Positions 1 through 11,900 of a DNA stretch of 64,000 bases are shown piece after piece (the first letter of the stretch is position 1; each line of letters begins with the position of its first letter). A program made the translations under genes and the position numbers. The notes beneath the pieces are model-generated. The model saw only the letters and a list, made by a program, of their open reading frames with translations, was not told the DNA's origin and made no database searches. Origin of the DNA: Saccharum officinarum (Eukaryota > Streptophyta > Magnoliopsida > Poales > Poaceae); contig CM036223.1 of NCBI GenBank assembly GCA_020631735.1, positions 7,912,191 through 7,976,190 on the forward strand. Reading direction: 5' to 3'.

Positions 1-487
1 ACCATGAGTCTCTGGGTGAAGGGTGGTGACCCAGCTAGGCGAGGGCGCGAGGCGTACGTGCGCGTGTCACAGACAGACGCCCGCCGCCGTCGCGCGCAGC
101 TAGCAGCAGCAGCAGCCTAGCGGGCAGTTGGCGTGACGTGAGTACAGGTGCTGATGCAGCGATGCGATGGCAGATGGCTACAGCCTGCATGTATAACACA
201 TACGGGCAAACCCAACTTGTACATGCAATCGTGGGCTACCAGAAGCGGAAAGAAAGAAAGTGGTGCCCCTTTCTTCTCCTCTGTTTTTTACATTACGTGT
301 AGGAGGAGCAGTGGGATCGAACGAGTTCCGAGCCTCCTCCTACGCTCTGATGCAGTCCAACCGAAGTCATCTACGCTCAGCGTTGCACATCCTCTTTCTC
401 TTTTCAATTACCGCCTGCACTCTCTTTTCTTGCTCGTGAGATATGTATATATACTAGAACACCAAAATTATGCTCATCACTAGTATT
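1..487. other. Unassigned GC-rich flank
   Basis: No gene or element is recognised here. The first 150 bases are rich in CG and CAG/GCC triplets. A 111-codon open frame at 148-483 resembles no family I know and has no recognisable splice or promoter context, so I do not call it a gene. The stretch could be the distal promoter or UTR of a gene outside the window. Confidence 0.4.
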
Positions 488-547
488 TTTCTATTACCAT
501 CATCTGTCCTAAATTATAGGTCGTTTTGACTTTTTTTTAGATACATA

Positions 548-1433
548 CTCCCTCCATACACATAAAACAAGTCGTTCTAGGCTTGGTACATGTTTTCACG
601 AAACAAGTCGTTCTGGGCCGGAGACTGTCGAGTTGGACGTGTTTGCCCTCGTTTGCTTCGGCTCCCGTTCCAGTCGCCGCTCCACATTAATCGCACTTTG
701 TTTGACGTAGTACCCGTGCGGCGCTCGCGTTAACTCAGCAGCCCGATCGACGCTGCCATCTAACTGTTCACCACACGCTGTTCGTCTTCTCCAGCAGAAC
801 GCTCGCCCGCCCGCCGCCGTCGCGTTACTGGCACAGCAGCGTCTCCGTGCGGGACTGGAGCTCAGGTCGAAGTGAGTGCTCCCTCCACCTGTTCTTTCTT
901 CGCTTCACTGACCAACACATTGACACTTGACACTGTTGGACGCCGCCCTGCAGCGTCGCCGGCGAGGTTCGACGATGGAATCGGAGATGGCGCTGGACTC
1001 GGAGATGGAGCTGGACTCGGACAGAGCGCTGGACTCTGAGATGGCACCGGACTCCGTCGAGGTGGTGCCGGAGTCCGTCGAGGTCGCTGCACTCGGACAG
1101 AGCGCAAACACAAAAAAAAAAAACAAGGAGCAAACGAGCATGTACGCGCGCACCAACGACCAAAACACGAACACACGCGCCCAACCTCGTTGAGCACAGC
1201 GCCATGCAAAATGGACGACGGCTTCAAAAAAGGCGAGGCTGGGAGCGATCGAACTGTGGACGGCAGCCTCGGGCCGCAGAGTCGTCGCCACTCCAGCTAA
1301 GAAAGGATGTTGTACATGTAACACCCGCAACTCTATTTAATAAGGGCAAGGAGGGAAAAATACCCCCAAATTAATGACTCATTGGTAAGCACAATCATGT
1401 CCTAAACAACTTGTTTTATGGGTATGGAGGGAG
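548..1433. mobile_element. 886-bp Tc1/mariner-type TIR element
   Basis: The left end starts CTCCCTCCATACACATAAAA and the right end is its near-perfect inverse over roughly 35 bp. TA dinucleotides flank both sides (546-547 and 1434-1435), the expected TSD for Tc1/mariner. At 886 bp it is far longer than ordinary Stowaway MITEs (about 250 bp). It encodes no recognisable transposase, and its interior is GC-rich with a minisatellite at 978-1091. The GC-rich core may be captured host DNA (inference). It lies inside an older Stowaway-like MITE. Confidence 0.8.
978..1091 (+). repeat. 18-bp then 21-bp coding-like minisatellite
   Basis: Four consecutive 18-bp units (978-1049) of the form GACTCGGAGATGGCGCTG are followed by two 21-bp units (1050-1091) containing GTCGAGGT. 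In the open + frame the 18-bp unit reads roughly Asp-Ser-Glu-Met-Ala-Leu. All units are multiples of three, so the frame (927-1193) stays open through the array. Whether it is translated is unknown. Confidence 0.75.
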
Positions 1434-1627
1434 TACATAGTTTTTACTATGTGTCTAGATATACGATATGTCTAGATACATAATAAAAGTTATATGTTTA
1501 GAAAAGACAAAACGACCTGTAAATTTGAACGGAGGAAGTATTATTATGTTACTAAACTTAAACGAAGATCAATGCAGTGCTCCATAAGTTATTATTTATC
1601 ATGTACCCTTTTTGTCCTAAAAGAGTA

Positions 1628-1877
1628 CTCCCTCTGTCAAAAAAATGTGTCACTGTAGGTTCACATCGTATCAGTCAAACTTTTTAAAACTTAACTTGTA
1701 GAAAAAAATAAGCAACATTTGTATCTCCAAATAAGTTTATTATAAAATATTCAACAACTTATCTAATATTACTAATTATACACCATAAATATTAATATTT
1801 TTTCTATATATGTTTAAAGTTGAAAATATTTGACTTCTCAGTAAACAGAATGACACTCTTCATGAGGACAGAGGGAG
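1628..1877. mobile_element. Stowaway MITE, 250 bp
   Basis: It begins CTCCCTCTGTC and ends GACAGAGGGAG, with TA on both sides (1626-1627, 1878-1879). The interior is AT-rich and has no coding capacity. Length, TIR and TSD fit the Stowaway class. The element at 18586-18837 has the same length and ends and belongs to a similar family. Confidence 0.88.
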
Positions 1878-1879
1878 TA

Positions 1880-2550
1880 CAATATTTAGCTATAGCAGAA
1901 GTTATATTAGAATTATAATTGTTGATACTATTTTCTATAAATTTAATTAAATCTAGAATAGTTTGACTGGGTCTATGAATTAATTGTACTCTTTTGGAAA
2001 GGATAACAAGAGGACCCGTCCGGGGCGGATCTGCCACTAGGGCTGGGGCTCAAGCCCCACCACCACCACCACCCCGACCGCGATCACACCCATGGAGTCA
2101 CCCCCTCAAGCCCCTTGAAATTTTAGCCATGGGAGAAGGTTAAGAAAAGCTTGAGGTTGAAGATGATGGTCATGCTAGTATTCAAATTCTATGATACTAA
2201 AAAGGCAAAACAATCCTATGCATTTGCATACAATCCTAGTTTTGTTTCTGCATACATGAAATAGTTACCAGAACCACTAGAGTTAATAGTACATGAGCAT
2301 GCACCTCCTCATCTATTGGTTATGGGAGAAAAAAATACACATTGAGAATCAACATCATGGGTACGTGTTCAAGGATGATAACTCTAATGTAGTTGCATAG
2401 AGGTAATGACTTAATCACTATTGACAATATCTTGCAGTTCTTGGATAGCAACAATAGCATTCTTCTTCTAGTGCCATCACCACAAAGATTAAAAGACTTG
2501 TGCTTATCTTTTTCCTTGTTCAACTTGATGTTATGTCGCTAATTTGCAAG
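1880..2550. other. Unassigned intergenic DNA
   Basis: This is AT-rich DNA with a short CCA-rich run near 2058. No gene, RNA or element ends are recognised. It is the 5' flank of the solo LTR that starts at 2556. Confidence 0.4.
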
Positions 2551-5284
2551 GTACGTGAAAGTGCATCTAGCCCTTTAGTGGGTTTTGGTGAATTGAATGA
2601 CAACATAATTAAAGGTCTAACAAGTTTGCTAAGTGTTGAATAGAAAGTTGAGTCTATTGCATACACTTGTGGATTGTGTATTAACAAATATATTCAAGAT
2701 CCAACAAGTAGGCAAACTTGATGGTATTCCACAGAGTTGAAATGAAGGCCAAATTGTACATTGTTGTGTTGGAAGATTATGGAAACAATCTAATTTAAGA
2801 AGAAGACAACAATACAAATTGAATTGGTGAGGCTTTTCTATTGTGGGATATCATAGCATCATGTGAAAGCAAGCATATTTGACAAATGACAAATGAGACA
2901 TGAGTTGATGATCTTAGATTAGTCTCTATAATGGTTTGCTTTGCATGAACAAGAAGAGTTGGACTAGCCTTGATCAAGGATTGAAGAATGAATCAAGAGT
3001 GCATAAGTGAGAAAATGTCAAGCAAAGATGAAATTACAAAGGAGACAATGTATAATGGATATATGATGTTCTCCACATTGGTTTGCTTATATGGATAAAG
3101 ATTTAGAAAATCACTTTGCATTAATATGATCAAGCTAGAAGTATGAAGACAGAGATTGATGTGAGTGTTAGGAGTGTCAAGCCGAAATGAATAGGATATA
3201 AGGAATTGTGAATTAGCTTGACCTTATTGATGTTGATACATATATCTCAATCTATGTGAATCCAACTAAAGCTTGATTGATCTCAACATTTATATCTAGA
3301 AGATATTCAAGCAAGGATCACAATATTAAAGAAATAGTTTGTCAATGGATGCTTAATATGATATGACCTGAGTATGGCTTGATAAGGTGAAGATAGCAAG
3401 GAAAGTGCTTCGAGGGACTAAGCGGAGGTGAAGGGGAAGCGACGGCTTGAGGACCAAGGTACCATGGCTAAGGTGAAGAAAAGAGTACTTGCATTTAGTC
3501 GAGGAACTAATCGAGCTATGAGGAGTCATATTGTGTTGAGGATCAAATCATTAGTGAAAGTGACTTGAAGTCATTGAGGTGAACTCATATGTATAGAAAT
3601 GGTTCAAGTCACATGCTCAAGATATGTTTGCTCGAGGAGATGAGACAAGAAAATTGCAAAGCCTTTATTAAAGTGATATTGAAAAAGAGGATAATACATG
3701 TGATGGTGGAAACCCCAATTACAAAAGAAAGTGGCAACCGACTCAAAGGCATTTGAATTCTTTTGTATTTTGAATTGAGTTTAAGAAATGCTGTACTATA
3801 AAGAGGGATACAATGCACAAGCTTAACTGTGTGATTAAGTGCTCAAATACCCACCAAAATATCCTCTAACCTTAGCCAAAACAGCCAGCTATTCAAATCT
3901 TGACCTTTGCTGTCTTGGCAGGTGCGGCAGTGCCGCGGGTCAAGTGCGGCACTGTCGCACTTATCCGACCGTTGGGACATGAGGGGGTATTTATACCTTC
4001 TCGTCCCCTCCAATGGTCACTGGTTTTAGATCGACCAGACCCACTCCCAGGTGCTCAGACAGCAGCTCTCTCTCTTCCTCACTCACCATTGGAGTTCCTC
4101 AACCTTCTCCTTTGCTTCCCTTGCAAATCCAAGAGAGTTTGAGCCTCCAAACTGTATTTGAGAACAGCCCTAATTGTTCTTCATCTCCTAGAGCACTTGG
4201 TTCACATTCAAGCCGGTGGATTGTGTTTGTTACTCTTAGAGCAAGGCTCCTAGCCGACTAGGCGTCGCCCGAAAGCTTCCAATCGATTGTGGTAGCTCTG
4301 GGATGCTTGTGATCACCCTCTACAGCTAGTAAGAACCCCTTATCTCAAGAGACTTGCTCTCTTGACTTGAGACGAGGTTAAGGTTGAAAGAGACCAAAGC
4401 CTTTGTGGCTACCTCAACAGCGTGGACATAGGGAAGCCTACCACGGGATAAACATCTTGTCTCTCTTGTGTTCTTGCTTTGGCTTGTGCTATACTTGTTT
4501 GTTGGTGATTCTAAGGTTTGGTCCCGATCTACTTGTGAAAGTCCCTAGTTTGGTTTTGGCTAATTGATGAAACCTAGGACTAACCTTTATATCTAAGTGG
4601 ATGTTTTAGATAAAGGTGGTCATTGAATATGAGACATGACATTGACTCATGTGACCAAGATGATGAAGACCAAGATGATGCTTGGCTCGATGGACCAGTT
4701 GTGAAGGTGAAGGGCAAGTCGAGGCTTCGAAGCGAAGGACCATGCGATGGTGAAGCTTGAGCAAGACTTGGCACCGACGGACCGATGCAACGGTGAAGAG
4801 CAAGTGAAGTCAAGGTCGATGGATCGAGACGGTCATGTGATGATATGAAGTGGATCATATCTTTTGGAAAAACAAAATGGGCTCAAGGCAAAGGTATAAC
4901 CATAGGGCCATTTTGTTTTGCACTCAAGACACCATAGAGGGTGTGAGTGGTTTAGGATCGATAGCCGAACTATTAAGAGGGGAAGTCTTATCGGTTATTC
5001 GACGCACGGGTGCCACTAGGTGAATTCATGAAGTGCATTGCATATAGGGCCTAGTGAGCTAACCGGAAAACCTTCGAAAATGATTATGAAAATGCTAACA
5101 CACGTGCACAAGGTGGTGATCACTTGTTGGTGTTGGCACATTTACGAAGGTGATGAAGTTTGAGCGGTAGAGAGGGTTTGGGTCTCTCTCTCTCTCCCTC
5201 CCACTGAGCTTGCGAGCGCGGGTTTCAGGCGTTTTTGAGGAGTTGAAATGCCTATTTTCCACTACGCCAGAAGTCAGAAAAGAA

Positions 5285-5785
5285 ACGGAGGCGAACGGAG
5301 GTCACAGAGGTGACCGGACACTGCACCGGACACGGTCATGGTATGACCAGACGCGTCCGATCAGTACAACGCAGCAGTCAGGCGCGCGGGTGCTAGGGTT
5401 TGCAACCGGCGCGTCCGGTCACTCGTGGGACCGGCGCGTCCGGTTAGGCGCCCAGAGGGAAGTGAAGTTCGCAAGGACGATCGGACGCGAGACGCGTCCG
5501 GTCACATGCAATCGGACGCGTCCGGTTGTTGAGGGAGCTTACTGGACTCTAACCAGACGTTGGCACTATCGCATTCGGTCATTGCTTGGGGCGCGTCCGG
5601 TCGTTGCTTCGCGTGTGCGCGGTACTGTGCGATCGGCACGTCCGGTCGGTTGAGAGGCGCGTTCGGTCGTTGCCTGGGGTGCGTTCGGTCGTTGGTTTGA
5701 CCGTTGGCGCTCAGTGACCGTTGGAGGATCGGACGCGGTTGAGCGCGTTCGGTCAGTTTCGACTGGCGTGTCCGGTCATCCCGAA
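5285..5785 (+). promoter_or_regulatory. CpG-rich palindrome array in Sire1 U3
   Basis: Many variants of GACCGGACGCGTCCGGTC and its half sites (CGGACGCG, CGCGTCCGGTC) occur within 500 bp just upstream of the TATA box. The same array appears in the 3' LTR (14043-14512), the solo LTR at 19577-19990 and both Sire2 LTRs (about 27440-27940 and 35305-35800). Sirevirus LTRs are known to carry repeated palindromic motifs, and this looks like a variant rich in methylatable CG sites. A regulatory role is inferred from position only. Confidence 0.75.
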
Positions 5786-5831
5786 AAAGACCCAGTGAAG
5801 GGGTACAACGGCTCTATTCTTTTGGGATGCT

Positions 5832-5839
5832 TATAAATA
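5832..5839 (+). promoter_or_regulatory. LTR TATA box
   Basis: TATAAATA follows the palindrome array and is kept in the 3' LTR at about 14572. The position within the LTR suits the U3/R boundary, so transcription of Sire1 would start about 30 bp downstream. Confidence 0.7.
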
Positions 5840-6761
5840 CTTGTAGGCCGGCCCTTGGGGAGGTCTCTCGTGATTTCTAACACTCTTGTGCATCCTTTGA
5901 GCTAGAGCTTCTCCTTTCCACTCATCTCTCTTGCTTGATTGCAAATCAAAAGTGAGATTGAGTGATCCCAAAGTGCATTGCATAGCTTGAGGACATCTAG
6001 TGGCACTTATGGGTGGTTTAGCCGGTGGATTTCTTGTTACTCTTGGAGAGTACCGCTCCTAGCCGGCTTGGAGATTGTTGGAGGCATTGGCAAGAGAAGG
6101 AGATTGTTCTTATCCACCTCCGATTGATTGTAAGAGGTTCTTGTGCTTTCCTCGGCGGAGCGCCAAAATCAACTCTAGTGGATTGCGCGTGTCATTGAGT
6201 TACCTCACTTGAGAGTGGTGTCTTGCGGTGCCTTATGGGGCGTGCCTTGAGGGGCAAGTGACTTGAGGGTCACACCGAGGAACCATCTAAGTGTTGGTCG
6301 ACACAACCGATGACGTAGCTTGTTGGTGCACAAGTGAACACCGGATGAACAAAAACATTATGTCTCTTGTCTCCCGGTGATTGGTCTTCATATTATGTTG
6401 TTGTCAGTATTGATTGATTGAATATCATCTTGGTGATTGGCAACATCTTCACTCCACCGTCGGTATAAGATTCACAATCCTTTCTCTCGCATTTACTTTA
6501 CTAGTTTATCTTGTGTAGCTCTAGTAGTAGCTTTGCTAGTAGTATTGTTAGCTTGCTCCTAGTGTAAAATTAGTGACATAGCTCTTGTGTGAACTAGAGA
6601 TCATACTCTAGTAGACTTGTGGATAGGAGGCTTGCATCACAACCGTAGGCTAAGCAAAACTCACTTTACGCCGTTTGTTATTCTAACAAGTTTGCTAAGT
6701 GATTCTTGTAGAATTTTTTATAGGCTATTCACCCCCCTCTAGCCATCTAGGACCTTACAAG

Positions 6762-6774
6762 TGGTATCGGAGCC
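6762..6774 (+). other. Primer binding site (Met-tRNA type)
   Basis: TGGTATCGGAGCC lies two bases after the 5' LTR. It matches the initiator-Met-tRNA PBS used by most plant copia elements (TGGTATCAGAGCC) except for one A-to-G change. Confidence 0.88.
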
Positions 6775-6818
6775 ATGGTCACCGTTTCAATCAAGGCTTA
6801 ACATCCTTTGGTGTGAAA

Positions 6819-8948
6819 ATGGCTCAAATTGTGTTCAATCATGTTGGGGGCAAGCCACCGTTCTTTGATGGTGTTAGTTCTTTTGCTCATTGAAAGAGAA
6901 AAATGATAATGTACCTTGGTTCTATTCATGAGAGAGTTTTGCAAGTCACCGAGAATGATTTTGCTATCATTGATCCCGATCATCTCACCGATGAAGATAG
7001 AGCAAATAGAACATGCAATAGAATGGCTCTCAATACAGTTTACAATGGTATTGACACAAAAGTATTTGAGGGCATCAAGGATTTAGAATTGGCAAATGAA
7101 GTATGGACAAGGTTGAGTGAAACATATGAGGGCACTAAGGTTGTGAAGAGTACCAAGCTATATGGGCTCAAGAGTGAGTTTGAGAACTTCAAAATGAAAG
7201 AAGAAGAAACAATCTTAGAGATGTTTCATAGATTGCAAGTCATTGTGAATAATCTCAAGAGCTTAGGGCACAAGACACAAGACCAAGATTTTTGCCACAA
7301 GTTCTTATTGAGCTTACCAATAAGATTCAAAATGTTGATCATAATGCTATAAAGAGATAGGCTTGAAATAATGAAGCCCAATGATTTGCTTGGAGATGTA
7401 TTGACATATGACAAGTATGATCAAGATGCCGATAAGAAGGAGAAGGAGGAAGAAAATAAGAAGAAGACCGTGGCATTCAAGGCCATCTTCTCCAAGGGCA
7501 AAGCTACCATCATTGAAGAAGAATAAGATAATAATGAAGATAAAGATTTTGAAATTGATGATGAGGCATTTGCTCTTGTAGTCAAGAAAATGGGTCACAT
7601 GTTCATTAAGAGAAGAGGCTTCAAAAAGAGAAATGACAATTTCAAGAGCAATGAGCAACAAAGAAAGTGCTTCAATTGTGATAGCACCGAACATCTTCAA
7701 GCTGAATGTCCCTATGACAAGAAGAAGAACAACAAGAGGGGCAAGTTTGAGAAGAAAAAGAGAGAAGCCAAGATGACTTTCAAGAAGGGCAAGAATGGAG
7801 CCTATGTGGTCACTTGGGAAAGTGATGATGATGAAGAAGAAAAAGAATCATCCAACAAGGCTTTTGCTTCCATTGCTATCAACAAGAAGCCATCACTATT
7901 TGATTCATCCTCTTCATGCCTCATGGCCAAAGAAACTAAGGTATTATATGATGAGAGTGGTGATGAAAGTGAAATGGAATATGCTCATGATAATGATAAT
8001 GATAATGATAATGATAATGATAATGATAATGATAATGATAATGATAATGATAATGATAATGATAATGATAATGATAATGATAATGATAATGATAATGATA
8101 ATGAAAATGATGATGATGAACCAACAAAAGAACAACTATATGACTTGATGCAACAAACTAGAGACATAGCTATTGCCAAGAACAAGGAGTGTAAGAAGCT
8201 TTCAATGAAAGTAGCAATACTTGAGAAAGTTCTTAGTGAGCTTACGACCACTCATGAGAGTCTAGTGGAAGACCATGAGGATCTTGGTAAGGCTCATTCC
8301 AAGCTTGAAAAAGCTCACTCATTGCTACTTGAGCAACAAGTAAAGAAGGAGGTTGTTGTATCATGTGATATAGGTGTTACATGTGATATAATTGATGAAT
8401 CTTTTTATGAACCTATCATCATGTCAAATGCTAACCTTTCTTGTAGCTCTTTATCCACCACCACCGACTCTACCTCCTCTACTAGTGATGGTTTCACTTG
8501 TGATGCCTCACTAATGGTTGAGAATGAGACTCTCAAGAAAGAGGTGGATGAGCTCACTCACACCCTAGGCAAGGCCTATGGTGGTGAGGCCCACTTGCTT
8601 AAGTGCTTGGGTAGCCAAAGGTTCTCCCTTAACAAAGAGGGATTAGGCTACAACCCCAAGAAAGGCAAGTCGGTCTTTGCAACTCCAAAGCCTAGCTTTG
8701 TGAAGGGCAATGGTTGGTTTTGCAATAGATGCAAGCAAGTTAGGCACCTAGAGCATAATTGCAATAAAAAGAACCAAAGCAAGAACCTTGTTAATGCTAT
8801 ACCTTTTGATTCTTGCTATATGCTTACCAAAAGTGTGAAGGGTGTGAAAGCTAAGTTTATTGATACACCCATTGTTGGCCCAAAGAAGAAGGCTATTTGG
8901 GTACCAAATAGCTTAGTTACTAACCTACAAGGACCCAAACAAAAATAG
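6819..8948 (+). pseudogene. gag: Sire1 gag (three in-frame stops)
   Basis: Gag is the capsid/nucleocapsid protein of the retrotransposon particle. The frame starts at the ATG at 6819, shortly after the PBS, and stays in one phase to 8948. It is cut by TGA 6891-6893 (a Trp codon by comparison with copia gags, in the context AH-stop-KRK), TAA 7350-7352 and TAA 7524-7526. The N-terminal half has the copia gag (UBN2-type) pattern, for example VWTRLSETYEG and FHRLQVIVNNL. A CCHC zinc knuckle, CFNCDSTEHLQAEC, lies near 7669-7710, and a second CX2C-type knuckle, CNRCKQVRHLEHNC, near 8720-8760. Between them are an Asn-Asp repeat (7989-8103) and a charged coiled-coil-like stretch (8140-8340). The end, GPKQK, is typical of the gag/pol junction. 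Intact length would be about 709 codons, large for a copia gag but normal for Sireviruses. Confidence 0.9.
7989..8103 (+). repeat. In-frame GATAAT hexanucleotide array in gag
   Basis: About 19 tandem copies of GATAAT encode alternating Asp and Asn within gag, between two zinc knuckles. The period is six, so length changes keep the frame. The flanking codons (Glu/Asp-rich) suggest it expanded from an acidic linker. Long open frames on the other strand and phases here are artefacts of the repeat. Confidence 0.95.
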
Positions 8949-8977
8949 GTACCTAAGCTTCATTGATTTGCTTGTAG

Positions 8978-11900
8978 GTCAATTACAAAGTTGGAGGAAG
9001 GCATTGGATTATTGATAGTGGGTGCACTCAACACATGACCGATACATCAAGAATGTTTGACTCAATCAATGACAATAATAGTAGTGTTGATTCTATCACT
9101 TTTGGCAATAACAAGAAAGGCAAGGTTATTGGCTTGGGCAAGATTGCAATATCAAATGACTTGAGTATCTCCAATGTGTTGCTAGTTGAAAGCTTGGATT
9201 TCAATCTTCTATCCGTGGCACAAATATGTGATTTTGGTTACAAATGTATCTTTGGGGTTGATGATGTGGAAGTCATTAGTATGGATGGTTCAAATGTGGC
9301 ATTCAAGGGCTTTAGATATGAGAATCTCTACCTAGTTGACTTCAATGCTAGAGAAACTTCTTTGATAACTTGCTTAATCTCTAAATCAAGCATGGGTTGG
9401 CTTTGGCATAGAAGGCTTGGTCATGTTAGCATGAAACAATTGAAGAAGCTTACAATTCACAATCTTGTCAATGGTTTGAAAGATGTTGAATTTGAGAAGA
9501 ATAAGCTTTGTAGTGCATGTCAAGCCGGGAAGCAAGTTGGAAGCTCACATCCAAAGAAGAGTATAATGAGCACATGCAAAGTATTTGATTTGATGCACAT
9601 GAATCTATTTGGCCTGACAACATACTCAAGCATAGGTGGTAATAAGTATGGTTTTGTCATAGTGGATGACTTCACAAGATTCACATGGGTATTCTTTCTT
9701 AGTGACAAAAGTGAAGTGTTTGACACCTTCAAGACCTTTCTCACTAGAGTTCACAATGAGTTTGAGATTAGAATCAAGAAAGTGAGAAGTGACAATGGAA
9801 GTGAGTTCAAGAATACAAGAATTGAAGAACTTTGTGATCACTATGGCATTGGACATCAATTCTCGGCCAAGTACACTCCACAATCAAATGGCCTAGTTGA
9901 GAGAAAGAATAGAACATTACTTGATATGGCTAGATCAATGCTTTATGAGTACAATGTGAGTCAATTATTTTGGGATGAAGCAATCAATATCGCTTGCTAC
10001 TACATCAATAGACTATATTATCATCTATTGCTAGAGAAGACTCCATATGAGCTACTTCATGGAAGAAAGCCCAATATTTCTTACTTTAGGGTGTTTGGTT
10101 GCAAATGTTATATCTTGAAGAAAGGCACTAGATCAGGAAAGTTTGATAAGAGATGTGATGAGGGGTTCCTACTTGGTTATTCAACTACAAGCAAAGCTTA
10201 TAGAGTTTAGAACAATTCAAGTAACATTCTAGAAGAAGTCCATGATGTGCAATTTGATGAAACCAATGGGTCACAAGATGAAGAAGAGAATTTAGATGAT
10301 GTTGGTGGAACTCTATTAGTGGAAGCAATGAAGAACATGGACATTGGGGACATTAGAGCAAAGCAAGTAATTGATATTCAAGATGATGATAAAGATCAAG
10401 TACTCAATTCTCCATTCAAGCTAGCTAGTGACTCTCAAGTGCAAGATCATGGTGCTAGTTCATCTCATCAAGATACATCAAGTGATCAACCAAGCTCAAG
10501 CAATCAAGTGCAAGTACTCCAACCACAACATGTTGCAAGAGATCATCCCATTGATAGTGTTATTGGTGATATTAGAAGTGGTGTGCAAACAAGATCAAGA
10601 TTGGCTATGTTTTGTGAGCATGCATCATTTGTGTCAACCATAGAACCAAAGAAAATAGAAGAAGCTTTGAAGGATGCCGATTGGATCATGGCTATGCAAG
10701 AAGAACTTAACAATTTCACAAGAAATGATGTTTGGGAATTGGTAGAAAGGCCAAATGACTACAATGTAATTGGAACCAAGTGGGTGTTCAAAAACAAGCA
10801 AGATCAAGATGGCATTGTGGTGAGAAACAAAGCAAGACTAGTTGCTCAAGGTTACACTCAAGTAGAAGGTCTTGACTATGATGAGACATATGCTCCCATG
10901 GCAAGATTGGAGGCAATAAGGATTCTATTGGCTTATGCTTGTGCACACAACATGAAACTATATCAAATGGATGTCAAAAGTGTATTTCTCAATGGGATTA
11001 TCAATGAGTTAGTCTTTGTTGAGCAACCTCCTGGATTTAAAGATGACAAGAAACCCAACCATGTGTACAAATTGAAGAAGACTTTATATGGCTTAAAGCA
11101 AGCACCTAGAGCATGGTATGAGAGGCTAAGGGATTTCCTTCTCTCTAAGGGATTCAAGATGGGCAAGGTTGATACAACTCTATTCACCAAGAAGATTGGG
11201 AATGATCTATTCATAGTGCAAATATATGTTGATGACATCATCTTTGGATCAACCGATCAAGCTTATTGTGAAGAATTTGGAGCTATGATGACCAAAGAGT
11301 TTGAAATGTCTATGATTGGTGAACTTAGCTACTTCCTTGGTCTCCAAGTCAAACAATTGAAGAATGGGACATTTGTGAGTCAAGGGAAATACATAAGGGA
11401 CATGTTGAAGAAATTTGGAATGCAAGATGCAAAGCCAATTTCAACTCCAATGAGTACAAATGGCAATTTGGATAGTGATTTTGATGGTAAAATGGTGAAT
11501 CAAAAGGAATATCGGTCCTTGATTGAAAGTCTACTCTATGTCACCGCATCAAGGCCGAATGTCATGTTTAGTGTTTGTATGTGTGCTAGATATCAAGCCT
11601 CACCTAGAGAGAGTCATCTCATGGCCGTAAAGAGAATATTGAGGTACTTGAAGCAAATAAGAGATGTTGGACTATGGTATCCCAAGGGGTCAAAGTTTGA
11701 ATTGATTAGATATTCGGACTCCGACTATGGGGGTTGTAAGATCAATAGAAAGAGCACAAGTGGCACATGTCAATTACTTAGAAGATCACTTGTGTCATGG
11801 TCCTCAAAGAAATAAAATAGTGTGGCAATCTCTACCGCCGAAGCCGAATATGTGAGTGCGGGGAGTTGTTATGCACAATTGCTATGGATGAAATCAACTT

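Larger units (their letters stand above)
488..1541. mobile_element. Stowaway-like MITE split by an insertion
   Basis: The left part (about 488-545) reads as a degenerate Stowaway end, with AAATTATAGGTCGTTTTGAC followed by a T-run and TAGATACATA. The right part (1436-1541) carries the inverted counterpart: TAGATACATA, then ACAAAACGACCTGTAAATTT, ending in GGAGGAAGTA. The two halves are separated by the 886-bp TIR element at 548-1433. The terminal CTCCCTCCGT-like TIR and TA-rich interior are typical of Stowaway (Tc1/mariner) MITEs of grasses. The left terminus has drifted, so its exact edge is uncertain. Confidence 0.7.
4536..6759 (+). repeat. 5' LTR of Sire1
   Basis: It starts TGAAAGTCCCTAG and ends CTAGGACCTTACA. 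It aligns end to end with 13273-15482, with scattered substitutions and small indels. The U3 part holds a CpG-rich palindrome array (5285-5785) and a TATA box (5832-5839). The PBS follows two bases after the LTR end. Confidence 0.93.

Noticed and set aside
148..483. 111-codon open frame near the window start
   Set aside because: No recognisable domain, no promoter or splice context, and composition changes within it; likely chance.
5185..5205. TC microsatellite as a promoter initiator
   Set aside because: Short run in the LTR, far upstream of the TATA box and partly absent in the 3' LTR.
7936..8251. Long minus- and plus-strand frames rich in His-Tyr, Ile or Ser-Leu
   Set aside because: They are other-frame readings of the GATAAT repeat inside gag.
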